From Cryptomeria japonica (taxonomy: Eukaryota; Streptophyta; Pinopsida; Cupressales; Cupressaceae): 64,000 nt of DNA. This document shows, piece after piece, positions 23,487 through 33,758 of the stretch; positions within the stretch are counted from its first letter, which is position 1; every line of letters starts with the position of its first letter. A program made the position numbers and the translations under genes. The DNA lies in contig NC_081415.1 in the NCBI RefSeq assembly GCF_030272615.1, forward strand, positions 623,843,740-623,907,739, written 5' to 3'. A model generated the notes under the pieces. It saw nothing but the letters and a program-made list of their open reading frames with translations, ran no database searches and was not told where the DNA came from.

Positions 23487-23809
23487 TTCGAATCAGGATA
23501 GTGTAATGAATACATGTTATTGTTGGTTTTTGATATGTAACTAGTAAGTTACAAGCCTCTTAGAGGTTAACATCAGCATATCATGGTGACTCTGTATTTG
23601 GGAAGTAGCAGAAAAGCCAGTGCATCATTGAGAATATCACAATACTGAGAAATTGGGTGTTTTTCTTAGTATTATTAGCTTTTGGAGGCAGTGCAAACAA
23701 CACCATGGTGACTCCAACCCTATAACAGTGTGTTTCAGCAGTCCAGATACTTGAAATTAAATGGGGTTTGTTGTCTAGGCTTGCTATTGTTTCATGTCTT
23801 ATCTTTGCA

Positions 23810-24830
23810 ATGTCTAGTAATCAGCATTATAATAGTAATATATCTTTTCATTCACCATTTCATGAAAATGTTGTCCCTACATATTCCTATCAACCATATC
23901 ATGCTGAGGATGCTACAAGTTTTGCTCAAAATGACCTCATAATAGAAAAATACCAATATTCTCATCATGTTTTCCACCCTCCTATCCCTACTCAATCTCA
24001 TTATCATCTAGTATATGATGAGAATCAATCCCAAGAGGAGTTTTTTGGTGCTAACCAACATGACTATTTGCATAATCAGCCTCCAAACCATCCTTACAAT
24101 ATTGTATTAGACCTCTTCCAATAGTTTGACCATGTGTTGTGGGCTTTGAGCCAAGAGTTTGAACTTATGCAGATTAATTATGTTAGTAGGACATTCAAAC
24201 ACATGTTTCATATGATGGTCAACATCAAGAAGAAGAAAAAGACCATTATGCGGCAACAAGAAATGGCCGAACATGACTATTTTTGTAACCAAAGGTTGAA
24301 GACACAGAGGATACAATTTGAAGAGGGTCTTGAATGAGAGATAGTCATTAAGGAGGGGCGGATGAAGCTCTTATCTACTCACATGGAAAGAAGCCAAAAT
24401 TATTTAGAGTATCAACGCCAGCAATTTGGAGAAAGTTTTGAAAAGCAAAGAGCTATTGCAAAAGAGGAATAGATTCAAACAATTCCTGTTGTTCTAGAGA
24501 AGCCCCATTAACCAGCACAACTCACATAATATGGAGGAGACAAAAGATATAAACTTGTTTCATTTAGTAATGGAGGAATATAGAAGGAAACAACAACAAA
24601 GTTTTGAAAAAAATAACATTTATTCAACTGAATCCTTGAATGTTCTAACTAATGAATTTCTTTATTCAATTAAAAGTGAGGAAGATGTCTCTATAGTTCA
24701 TCCAAAAGAAGAGTCGTGCTTTGATATTATTGAGAAATTTTATTCAAAGATGGATGGCAAGGAACCATAAGAATTTGATAGCCTTGATGGTCTAGAACAA
24801 CTTATAGAAGTGCTGAAACAATAGGTGGAT
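23810..24830 (+). pseudogene. Internal ORF of the large element, 5' part
   Basis: Broken reading frame of unknown function, left half. An ATG at 23810 opens a Gln/His/Tyr-rich 105-codon stretch (MSSNQHYNSNISFH...). A charged, coiled-coil-like stretch follows (MRQQEMAEHDYFCNQRLK; QRQQFGESFEKQRAIAKEE), then an acidic stretch from an ATG at 24531 to 24770. Stops (often TAG) and at least one frameshift separate these pieces. The last frame runs straight into the sequence at 32528 once Copia-2 and one GGATC are removed. No retroviral enzyme motif is present. The position after the primer site suggests a gag-like role, but there is no recognised gag signature, so function is unknown. Confidence 0.55.
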
Positions 24831-24831
24831 C
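24827..24831. repeat. Target-site duplication GGATC of Copia-2, left copy
   Basis: GGATC abuts the left outer LTR and recurs at 32523-32527, directly after the right outer LTR. The host reading frame is continuous when the insert and one copy are removed. Confidence 0.8.
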
Positions 24832-26248
24832 TGATAACTCAATGATGAACGGATAGTACCAAATAGGTACTGAGAGGGGGGCTGAATCAGTACAGACAAA
24901 AGCCTCAATCATAAACCAGTTTGTTAGTAGACACTGTGCTTAGGAATACAAACAGTAATACCGATTCTCAAAAAAGGTACAACTGGCAACACCCAGAATA
25001 ACTGAGACAAGCATAAACCGATTGACACTTATCTTTTCATACAATCTAATACTTCATTCCATTTCACCCTAGTGCATGAGCAGGTAATCTATCATAAGAG
25101 ATATATATATAAATAACTAGATCAACATGATTCACTGCTTGACAGAAAACAACATAGCATCACATGAAAAAGACATCACATATGACACACATATTTTTCA
25201 TGTGGAAACCCAACTAGGAAAAACCACAATGGGGATGAATACCCACAAGTTGTTTTGAACTCTTTGGAAGTCCATTCTATTAGGAGTCTTGTCCAGTTAA
25301 GGACTAATATGATAGGTTCTATTTGGAACCGATCTGGTTAGGGATCACCCGGTTAAGGGATGGCTAGAATACCCGGTTAAGGGTTAAACCCTGTTAAAGG
25401 TTACCTTGTTAGAGGATTTCAAGAACTCAATGGTTTTGAGTCACCCTGTTAAAGGATTTATAGTAAGTTGGTTAAAGATACCCTATTAAGGGATTTCCCA
25501 ACTTCTAAAGTGGTTAGAGATCAACAAGTATTACAATGATCTGGTAGCAGCACTCAATGCCAATGCAAATCCACTTTAGCTCCTCTTCACCTTCTGCACT
25601 TACACTTTGTAGGTATCACTTCTCTCTTTTGGTCTCACAAGAATCACATATCTCTTCTCTTGGATACACACACACACAACTTTTGCCAACAACCTTAGAA
25701 AGAAACACAACATTGACCTTATAGGAAACAGATAGGTCAGTAGCTTAAACCCTAAACCCTAAACCTATTAGGTTAAGCAATTTTAACGGTTCAATCCTGA
25801 TCGTTGAGCACATTGCATTAAATGCAACAATCTTGAACCAATCTCAAGACCTTCTCCATCGTTCGTTTTCCACCGATTTCATGACGACTGATAACCCATC
25901 ACACGTTATCACTATTTATAGACTTCGCACATTCCCAAGGTAGATAGGGACAATCTCCTTCATGCAAAATCCTTCACATGCACAAATCTGACATGGCACC
26001 TTGAAGTTGAGACTACCAACCGGTAGTCATACAAAGCTTCCATGTGCTAGTTCCCATAACCACATGCTGGTTCACCTTAAGCAAACACACCGCTTCACTT
26101 TGGCACAAATACCGATTCACAATGTTATACCGGTTCTTGGTAACATATCGGTTCTCACATATACCAGTTCTCTCCTCTTCAGCATATTGACATCAATGAC
26201 AACATACAATGTCATCATGTCTTCATACCGGTTCACATAATGCGAACA
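24832..26248 (-). repeat. Copia-2 3' LTR (1417 bp)
   Basis: On the plus strand it starts TGATAACTCAATG and ends CATAATGCGAACA. It carries, in reverse, a telomere-type run AAACCCTAAACCCTAAACC (25747-25765), a TATA-like CCTTATAGG (25717-25725) and the GTTAA motif array (about 25290-25505). Confidence 0.88.
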
Positions 26249-26260
26249 ATCTCCCCCTTT
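26249..26260 (-). other. Copia-2 polypurine tract
   Basis: Reads AAAGGGGGAGAT on the minus strand, directly before the 3' LTR. A second CTCCCCCTTTG run at about 26348 in the same leader is a duplicate tract. Confidence 0.8.
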
Positions 26261-26491
26261 GGCATTGATGGCAATATACAAAGATATCTCTCTGCTTCAC
26301 ATCTTCTCTCTCAATTTCTACAGATATCTTCTCTGCTTCTCTTCTTCTCCCCCTTTGAGTACAATGCCAAAGTGGAGGCACAAACTTCCCTGTTCCATTA
26401 TGCTGCTCCCCTTGAGGAGTAGCATCCTTCAACACATCAATCCAAAAAAAAATTGACTATGCAATACCTGACTGATATGGAGCATATACCT

Positions 26492-29400
26492 TTATTTTAC
26501 TTCTTGAAGGGGAAGCGCCCCTAATTCACCTCTTAAGTACATAAATGTAGCCTTTGGGAGAGGCTTGGTGAATATGTCTGCTAACTGCTCCTTACTGGAA
26601 ACATGTTCTAGTGTAATCTCTTTGTTCTGAACCTTTTCCATCAAGAAATGATACTTAAGCTCAAAGTGCTTGGTTCTAGAATGCAAAACCTGATTCTTGG
26701 AGATGTTAATTGCACTAGTATTGTCACGGAATATACTTACTGGTTTAGATACAAGAACTTTGAAGCCATTTAATACATGCTTCATCCAAATTGTCTGAGT
26801 GCAGGTCATGAACGCTGCAACATACTTTGCTTCCGCTGTAGACTGAGAGATACCATTCTACCACCGAGAAAGAATGCACCACTAGTTGTGCTCTTCCAAT
26901 CATCTACATTACTAGCCCAATCAGCATCTGCGAACACTTTTAGGTTAAAATCATTATTATATGGATACCATAACCCATAGTCAATAGTTCCCTTTAGATA
27001 CCTAAGAATCTCCTTGACTACAACCAAGTGAGATTCTTTTGGACTTTTCTGGAACCTTGCAATAATCCCAACTGCATGTGCAATATCTAGTCTACTATGC
27101 ACTACATAGTGCAACTTACCAATCATTGATTGGTATTCCTTCTCATCAACCAATGTTGAGTCATCCTCTTTGGATAGTTTACAACCGCTCACCAGCAGTG
27201 TACCAACTGGTTTGCTATCTTCCATGCCAAAGGTCTTCAACACCTCTTTGACATACTTGGACTGAATGATAAAGATTCCATCTTTCATCTACTGAATCTG
27301 CAATCCAATGAAGAACTTAATCTCCACTATGAGTGACATCTCAAACTCTTTCTTGATCTCATCTGTAAACTCATGACTCATCTTGTCATCAACAAATACC
27401 TCACAGATCAGGATCTGATCTCCTTCAGACTTCAAGTAGATATTGCTATCTTCGCTTGTTCTGTCAAGTCCAATCTTCACAAGATGGGAGTGCAGGCATT
27501 CATACCATGCTCTAGGTGCTTGCTTTAGACCATATAAGGCTTTATGTAGCCTACACACCATGTCATTGTCTTTAGATAGGGCAAACCCATCTAGTTGCTC
27601 TATATACACTTCCTCTTCAAGTACACCATTTAGGAATGCGGATTTTACATCAATTTGATATACTTTGAATCCCTTAAAAGCTGCATATGCAAGAAGCATA
27701 TGAACTCCTTCCAATCTGGCTATAAGAGCAAAGGTTTCTCCATAGTCTTCTCCTTCTTCTTGGGCATATCCTTTGCACACCAGTCTGGCTTTGTTTCTAA
27801 TCACTGTGCCATCCTCATTCAGCTTATTTCTGAAAACCCATTTGGTACCAATGACATTTTTATGCTTCGGTCTGGGTACCAAAGACCATGTACCATTTTT
27901 CTCTATCTGGTCAAGTTCCTCTTCCATTTCCTTGATCCAATCTTCATCTTTATGTGCCTCTTTGAATGATTTAAGATCAAATTCAGAGATCATACATGAT
28001 TTTTCTCTGATCTTCCTTCTTGTAAGAATTCCTACATCCTTATCTCCTATGATCTTCTTAGGATCATGATTCAGCTTGAGATACTAAGGAATGGTCTTGA
28101 TAGATTTGTCTTGCTTTTCTTCTTCATCCTCATCTTCATTAGTATCAGCATCTACATCTACTGGTGTAGGAACATTGTTACTGGTACTTGGTTGACTGAC
28201 AACTGGTTCCCAGAAGGTTACAACTGGTTCATTTACTGCTTGCTCACTATCAGTTTCCTCAATTTTCTCAAAGGTTTCATCAACTCTTACATTGATGCTT
28301 TCCATAATTCTCTGAGTCCTATTGTTGAAACAATTGAGAGCTTTGCTCTTGGTGGAAAACCCCAGGAATATTGCCTCATCACATTTCGCATCAAATTTGC
28401 TTTGGTGTTCGCTCCTCTCGATGTAACATTTGCTACCAAACACTATAAATTAGCTAACCATAGGTGTCTTACCTGTCCAATACTCATAGGGAGTTTTATC
28501 CTTACATTTCTTAATGAGTACCCGGTTCATTGTGTAGACTACAGTGCTCACCACTTCTCTCCAAAAGGTGTGAGCTACCTTTCATTGAATCAACATAGTT
28601 CTAGCTGCTTCAACCATAGTCTGGTTATTCCTCTCTGCTAGGCCATTTTACTATGGAGTCTGGGGGGCAGACAGTTGCCTCTTGATGCCATGTTCTTCAC
28701 GGTACTTGTTGAATTCACCGGAAGTGAATTCCCTTCCTTGATCAATTCTCTGGCACTTGATCCTTTTACTACTTTCCTTGCTCTGAAAGCTTTGAACTTT
28801 ACAAAACCTTCAGACTTATCTTTCAAGAATGTGACCCACATCATTCTTGAGTAGTCATCAGTGAGAATCATGAAGTACCTATCACCCTACACACTCCTAG
28901 TTTTCATAGGACCACACAAATCAATATGCACAAGATCAAGAAAATTGTCAGCAGTGAAAGGTTGAGGAAGACATTTTCCCCAATTGACACTCTCTGCACA
29001 AGGTATTATCTAGTTTGCTTAGCACTGGCAGCCCTCTAACTGCCTTGATCTTACTGGCCTTCACAATGTTATCAAAGTTTACATGGCATAGTCTCCTATG
29101 CCATATCCAGCTATCATCAAATTTAGCTATAAGACATGTACTTATATTCGCATTCAACTAAAATGGGTTACCTTTGGTCTGCATGCCAGTGGCCACTAAT
29201 TCACAATTCTTTCCTTTGATTTTGCACACTTTCTAGATTGAGACCACTATCATTCAGCTGGGCAACACTTAGGAGGTTGTGTCTGAGACCATCAACCCAA
29301 TACACATTGTCAGCACTACTCTTTCCATTTAGAGAGATGGACCCTCTACCTTTGACCATACATGGTGCATCATTACCAAAGCGAACCACACCACCATCAG

Positions 29401-30504
29401 ACTCTTCCAAGGATAGAAACTTGCTCCGGTCACCAGTCATATGGTGAGAACACCCACTGTCAATAATCCACTCATTGGAACTATCAAACCGGGAGACAAG
29501 AGCCTTCTTGTTTGGCACATCTTCCTTGACAGCAACAAACACAATATCTTCATTTTCTTCATCTTTTGATTCCTCATCTGTGACGCCTTCATCAACTACC
29601 ACAAAATAGTTTCTCTGGTTTCCTCCTTTAAATTTCTTGAACCTTTCCAGTTTGTCCTTATTGTCGCCATTAGTATAGTTTACAACTATATGTCCTATCC
29701 GGTTGCAAGAAAAGCATTTCAAAGGGAGCTTACATCTGTATTTTCTGGTTCCTTTAGGGAGTTTCCTGGGAAGAAGAGCTTCAAATGCCATCAGAATCTT
29801 CTCATCACCCATTTCTCTATTCTATCTTGGTTCACCACTAGTGCTAGTTTCTTTTCCTTTTCTGGATGGTACAACAGAAGCTTTAAAAGCCGATTCAGTC
29901 TTTTAAACACTGCCATCAAAACTATTTAGCTCATAGGCTGTCAACTTTGCAATGATGGAGTCTAGGGATACCTTAGTCTTCTCTATTGATCTCAACTCCT
30001 GAATAGCAACAACCCTTATTGCATAGACTAGTAATAAGGATCTCAGACTTTTCTTACCATTGTGGAATCTTCCATTTTGCCACCTACACTCTTGATATCT
30101 CCAACAACAGTTTTGATTCTTATTCCATACTGTTGAATGGTCTCACCTTCAACCATCCGCATGTCTTCAAACTTCCCTCTAAGGATTTCTTCCTTGGCTT
30201 GTTTTACATGTTCATCACCGCCATAGATATTTTCAAGAGTATCCCATACCTCTTTGGGATTTACCTTATCTTGGACATCAATAAACTCAAAGTCAGATAA
30301 ACTACTAATTAGGGCTTCCATCATTTGCCCATTCTCCTACATCTCTCTCTTTTGGTCATCGGTGAGAGTATCGGTAGGGGCAACATAGGCATTCTCAATA
30401 TAGCTCTAGTGTTGAGCACCCATGTTTCTGATGTATATCTTTATTCTGTCTTTCCATATACTGAAATTTTCTCTGTTAAACTTTGGACCTTCCCTCTTCA
30501 TCAT
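26492..30504 (-). pseudogene. Copia-2 gag-pol, many stops and frameshifts
   Basis: Copia polyprotein relic closely related to that of Copia-1. Gag starts at the ATG at 30504 (MMKREGPKFNRENFSIWKDR). The knuckle reads CFSCNRIGHIVVNY (about 29720), with the last Cys changed to Tyr. Protease: WIIDSGCSHHMTGD (about 29450). Unlike Copia-1, it keeps the zinc-binding integrase segment WHRRLCHVNFDNIV ... LCRECQLGKM (28990-29120). The integrase core is frameshifted near 28750. [14 protein letters not shown] (27840), [20 protein letters not shown] (27620) and VFVDD (about 27395), where the seven residues that should follow VDD (IIFGGDD in Copia-1) are deleted in frame. RNase H: DADWASNVDDWKSTTSGAFF (about 26920) and a final open piece at 26492-26809 (TKHFELKYHFLMEKVQ). 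It shares in-frame TAG codons with Copia-1 in gag (about 30340) and integrase (about 28890). Confidence 0.92.
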
Positions 30505-30564
30505 TAGACTAGGATCTTTACCTCAAGCGGTTAAGTTTATGACACACAGAGGACCTGGAGGACG

Positions 30565-30577
30565 CTCTGATACCAAT
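30565..30577 (-). other. Inner primer binding site of Copia-2 (tRNA-iMet type)
   Basis: Reads ATTGGTATCAGAG on the minus strand, between the inner LTR and the full gag. Confidence 0.88.
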
Positions 30578-31574
30578 TGATAACTCAATGATGAATGAAT
30601 AGTACCAAACCGGTACTGAGAGGGGGGGGGTGAATCAGTACAGACAAAAACACACTCTTAAACTGGTTTGTCAGCAAACACTGTGCATTGACAGACAAAC
30701 AGTAACACTGGTCCTAAAATAGAGTACAACCGAAAAAACCCAAAATAACTGAGAGAAGCATAAACTGGTTGACACTTATATTCTCATACAATCTAACACT
30801 TCATTTCCATCTCACCCTTATGCATGAACGGGTAATCTACCATCAGAGATATACATATAAGCAACTAGATCAACATGATTCACTGCTTGACAGAAAACAA
30901 CATAGCATCACATGAAGAAGACATCACACAAGACACACAAATTTTTCACGTGGAAACCCAACTGGGAAAAACCACGGTGTGGATGAATACCCACAAGCTT
31001 ATTTTTGAACTCTTTAGAAGTCTCCTCTATTAGTAGCCTTGTCCGGTTAAAGACTAATACAATAGGTTCTGTTAGGGATCACCCAGTTAAGGGATGGCTA
31101 GAATACTCGGCTAAGGGTTAAACTCTGTTAAAGGTTACCTTGTTAGAGGATTTCAAGAACTCAATTGTTTTGAGTCACCCTGTTAAAGGATTTACAAAAA
31201 GCTGGTTAAAGCTACCCTGTTAAGGGATTTTTCAATTGTTGAGGTGGTTAGAGATCAACAGGTATTACAATGATCTGGTAACAACACTCAATGCCAATGT
31301 AGATCCTCTTAAGCTCCTCTTCACCTTCTGCACTTATACTTTGCAAGTATCACTTCTCTCCTCTAGTCTGGCAAGAATCACGTATCCCTTCTCTTGGATA
31401 CACACACACAACTTTTGCCAACAACCTCAAAAAAATAGATAGGTCGATAACATAAACCCTAAACCCTAAACCTATCAGGTTAAGGAATTCAAACGGTTCA
31501 ATCCTAACCGTTGAGCACACTGCATTAAATGCAACAGTCTTGATCCAATCTCAAGACATTCTCCATCATCCATT
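30578..31574 (-). repeat. Inner partial LTR of Copia-2
   Basis: Begins TGATAACTCAATGATGAA like the outer LTRs but is a distinct subtype. It lacks the CCTTATAGG block next to its telomere-type run (31454-31472). It ends inside LTR sequence at about 31574, where it joins a gag fragment at a short TCTC-type overlap. In element orientation it therefore lacks its own 5' portion. Confidence 0.8.
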
Positions 31575-31734
31575 CTCTCTTTTGATCATCGGTGAGAGTA
31601 CCGGTAGGGGCGACATAGGCATTCTCAACATAGCTCCAGTGTGGAGCACCCATGCTTCTGATGTATATCTTCATTCTGTCTTTCCATATATTGAAATTTT
31701 CTCTGTTGAACTTTGGACATTCCCTCTTCATCAT
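31575..31734 (-). pseudogene. Extra 5' gag fragment of Copia-2
   Basis: The first about 53 codons of a Copia-2-family gag, starting at an ATG at 31734 (MMKRECPKFNRENFNIWKDR) and running to TLTDDQKRE, where it is cut by the junction with the inner LTR. It has its own leader and primer site to the right. It is a different copy from the gag at 30504: its reading is intact where the other has stops. Confidence 0.85.
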
Positions 31735-31792
31735 TAGACTGCGATTTTTACCTCAAGCGGTTAAGCTTATAACACAGAGGACCTGGAGGACG

Positions 31793-31805
31793 CTCTGATA
31801 CCAAT
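31793..31805 (-). other. Outer primer binding site of Copia-2
   Basis: ATTGGTATCAGAG on the minus strand, directly next to the outer 5' LTR. Confidence 0.88.
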
Positions 31806-32522
31806 TGATAACTCAATGATGAATGGATAGTACCAAACAGGTACTGAGAGGGGGGGTGAATCAGTACAGACAAAAGCCTCAATCATAAACTGGTTTGTCA
31901 GTAGACATTGTGCTTAGGCTGACAAACAGTAATACTGGTTCTCAAACAAAGTACAACTGACAACACCTAGAATAATTGAGACAAGCATAAATTGGTTGAC
32001 ACTTATCTTTTCATACAATCTAATACTTCATTCCATTTCACCCTAGTGCATAACCAGGTAATCTATCATGAGATATATATATAGCTAGATCAACATGATT
32101 CACTGCTTGATAGAAAACAACATAGCATCACATGAAAAAGACATCACATATGACACACATATTTTTCACGTGGAAACCCAATTGGGAAAAACCATGGTGG
32201 GGATGAATACCCACAAGCTGTTTTGAACTCTTTGGAAGTCCGCTCTGTTAAGAGTCTTGTATGACTTCAATCAAAAACCCTAAAGTTGAGACTACCAACT
32301 AGTAGTCATACAAAGCTTCCATGTGTCGGTTCCCATAACCACATACCACTTCACCTTATGCAAACACACTGCTTCACTTTGACACAAATACCGGTTCACA
32401 GTGTCTGGTTCTTGGTAACATACCAGTTTCACATATACCAGTTCTCTCCTCTTCAACATATTGACATCAATGACAACATACAATGTCATCATGTATTCAT
32501 ACTGGTTCACATAATGCCAATA
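31806..32522 (-). repeat. Outer 5' LTR of Copia-2, with internal deletion
   Basis: Matches the left LTR at both ends but lacks about 0.7 kb of its middle. Sequence jumps at about 32260 from GAGTCTTGT to a stretch matching the left LTR near 26003, so the telo-box, TATA and motif array are gone. Its outer end reads AATGCCAATA, consistent with a mutated TGTTGGCATT terminus. The deletion is absent from the left LTR and so probably occurred after insertion. Confidence 0.85.
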
Positions 32523-32527
32523 GGATC
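32523..32527. repeat. Target-site duplication GGATC of Copia-2, right copy
   Basis: Pairs with 24827-24831 and directly follows the outer 5' LTR. Confidence 0.8.
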
Positions 32528-33260
32528 CTCATGAACCTAAGTTGCAAGGTCATAACTAGTTGGAGGAGCTTCCTTATTTCTATACAGAAGAGTTGGGAGT
32601 TGATATACCCATTGAAGGTTGTTTTCAAGAGGCTAGTTCATTTTTTGAGCATTTGCCTACCTTCTTTGAGGAAGATGAGTCTAAATTAGAGTGTCCTTTG
32701 AGTGATAATGAGGACCATAAACAACTTCCTTTCTGGTGTATAAAAGAGCTGAAGATTGATGTTTTAATTGCAAGTGTGTTGGAAGAAGCCACTTCATTTT
32801 TTGGATAGTTTCCTTCCTCTATTGAAGGAATGAGTGCTCATTTAGAGCAACAATATGTACATAAAGTGAGTGAGCATGTGTCTTGATTGTTTGACAACTA
32901 GGAGATCATCAAGGAAAGCCTGAGCTTTGTCCTTACAAGGAGTTTCCCTATTAGATACTTAGCCCAGATGGAGTCCAATAAAGCACCCACACATGAAGTT
33001 TTAGTTGGAGATGGTGTCAAGGATGCATTTGCATCTCAGCAAGAGTTTTCTCACCTCTCTTATCCTCTTTGGAGCAACAAAGAATATGATCAGTTTGATC
33101 AGGTAGGTGAATGTGTTAACCTCTTTGAGGGGATAGTACTTCATCTTGCTGAATATTTTTCTATGTATCATTTTTTATTAGCTATCCTTAAGTATGAAAC
33201 TCATAATAAGTTGAGAAGAAAGGGCTGCTACTTCAGTCATCTTGTAAATGGTTTTGTTTA
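32528..33260 (+). pseudogene. Internal ORF of the large element, 3' part
   Basis: Continuation of the reading frame from 24830. It gives LEELPYFYTEELGVDIPIEG, a related second segment (PFWCIKELKIDVLIASVLEE) and then an open piece at 32968-33261. The first two segments look like an internal repeat: an ELPYF/QLPFW block, then EELGVD/KELKID, then EASSFFE/EATSFFG about 55 codons apart. The stops that break it are mostly TAG. The protein is acidic and of no recognised family. It sits between the primer site and the 3' LTR with no enzyme domain nearby. Confidence 0.5.
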
Positions 33261-33758
33261 GCTAAGTTTGGTCTTGTTGTTAGTGTAGGATAGGTTTTCT
33301 AGTTGTAGTTTTTGTTTTTCCTAAGTGCCTAGTTCATAGTTCAGGAGGAGTAATAAGAGTCATACTGTTGCAATCCATCGAACCTATAAAACAGAGGTGT
33401 CCATCATATGAAGAAAGGAATATGTTTATCCCCTCTCACGCATAAAAGGAATCTCCCTCATATAGCTGCAATAAATTGTTGCAGTGTTTTAGAAGTGTTT
33501 TGTTGTTTTGTCTTGTCCTAATCTGTCAATACACATGCCTAATTAATGACAGTAAGGTGTTAAGCTCACTGCCATAAACAACACACCTATACTCCATAGA
33601 TTAGGATAGGTTTTTGAGAGAAAAAAGAGTTATTGTAGTCATGTGTGATGTGTTGTTTTAGTTTTCTATCAGTCTCAGTGACTTTGTGCTTAATGGAACA
33701 CATAAGGTAGCTAGTTAGAATGTTTAGCGGGCAAACATATGGCAGATGTCACCAAAAA
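33261..33758. other. 3' leader of the large element
   Basis: Non-coding. It ends in the A-rich ACCAAAAAA (33750-33758) that takes the place of a polypurine tract next to the right LTR. No ORF is supported. Confidence 0.5.

Larger units (their letters stand above)
24832..32522 (-). mobile_element. Copia-2, chimeric Ty1/copia element with three LTR segments
   Basis: A minus-strand copia element of the Copia-1 family inserted in the large LTR element. In its own orientation the order is: outer 5' LTR (32522-31806), primer site (31805-31793), first gag fragment (31734 to about 31575), then a partial second LTR (about 31574-30578), second primer site (30577-30565), full gag-pol (30504-26492), polypurine tract (26260-26249) and 3' LTR (26248-24832). 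The two outer LTRs share diagnostic sequence (CAAAAGCCTCAATCATAAAC) that the inner one lacks (it has AAAACACACTCTTAAAC). The whole block is bounded by one GGATC duplication, so it was probably inserted as one piece. All coding parts are broken. Confidence 0.85.

Noticed and set aside
25744-25769. Interstitial telomere or telomere-capture site
   Set aside because: Only two to three TTTAGGG units, found at the same place in several LTRs of one family, so it is an LTR motif and not a chromosome-end remnant.
28066-28641. 191-codon plus-strand open frame
   Set aside because: It overlaps the integrase-RT part of Copia-2, which is clearly coded on the minus strand; the plus reading has no family features.
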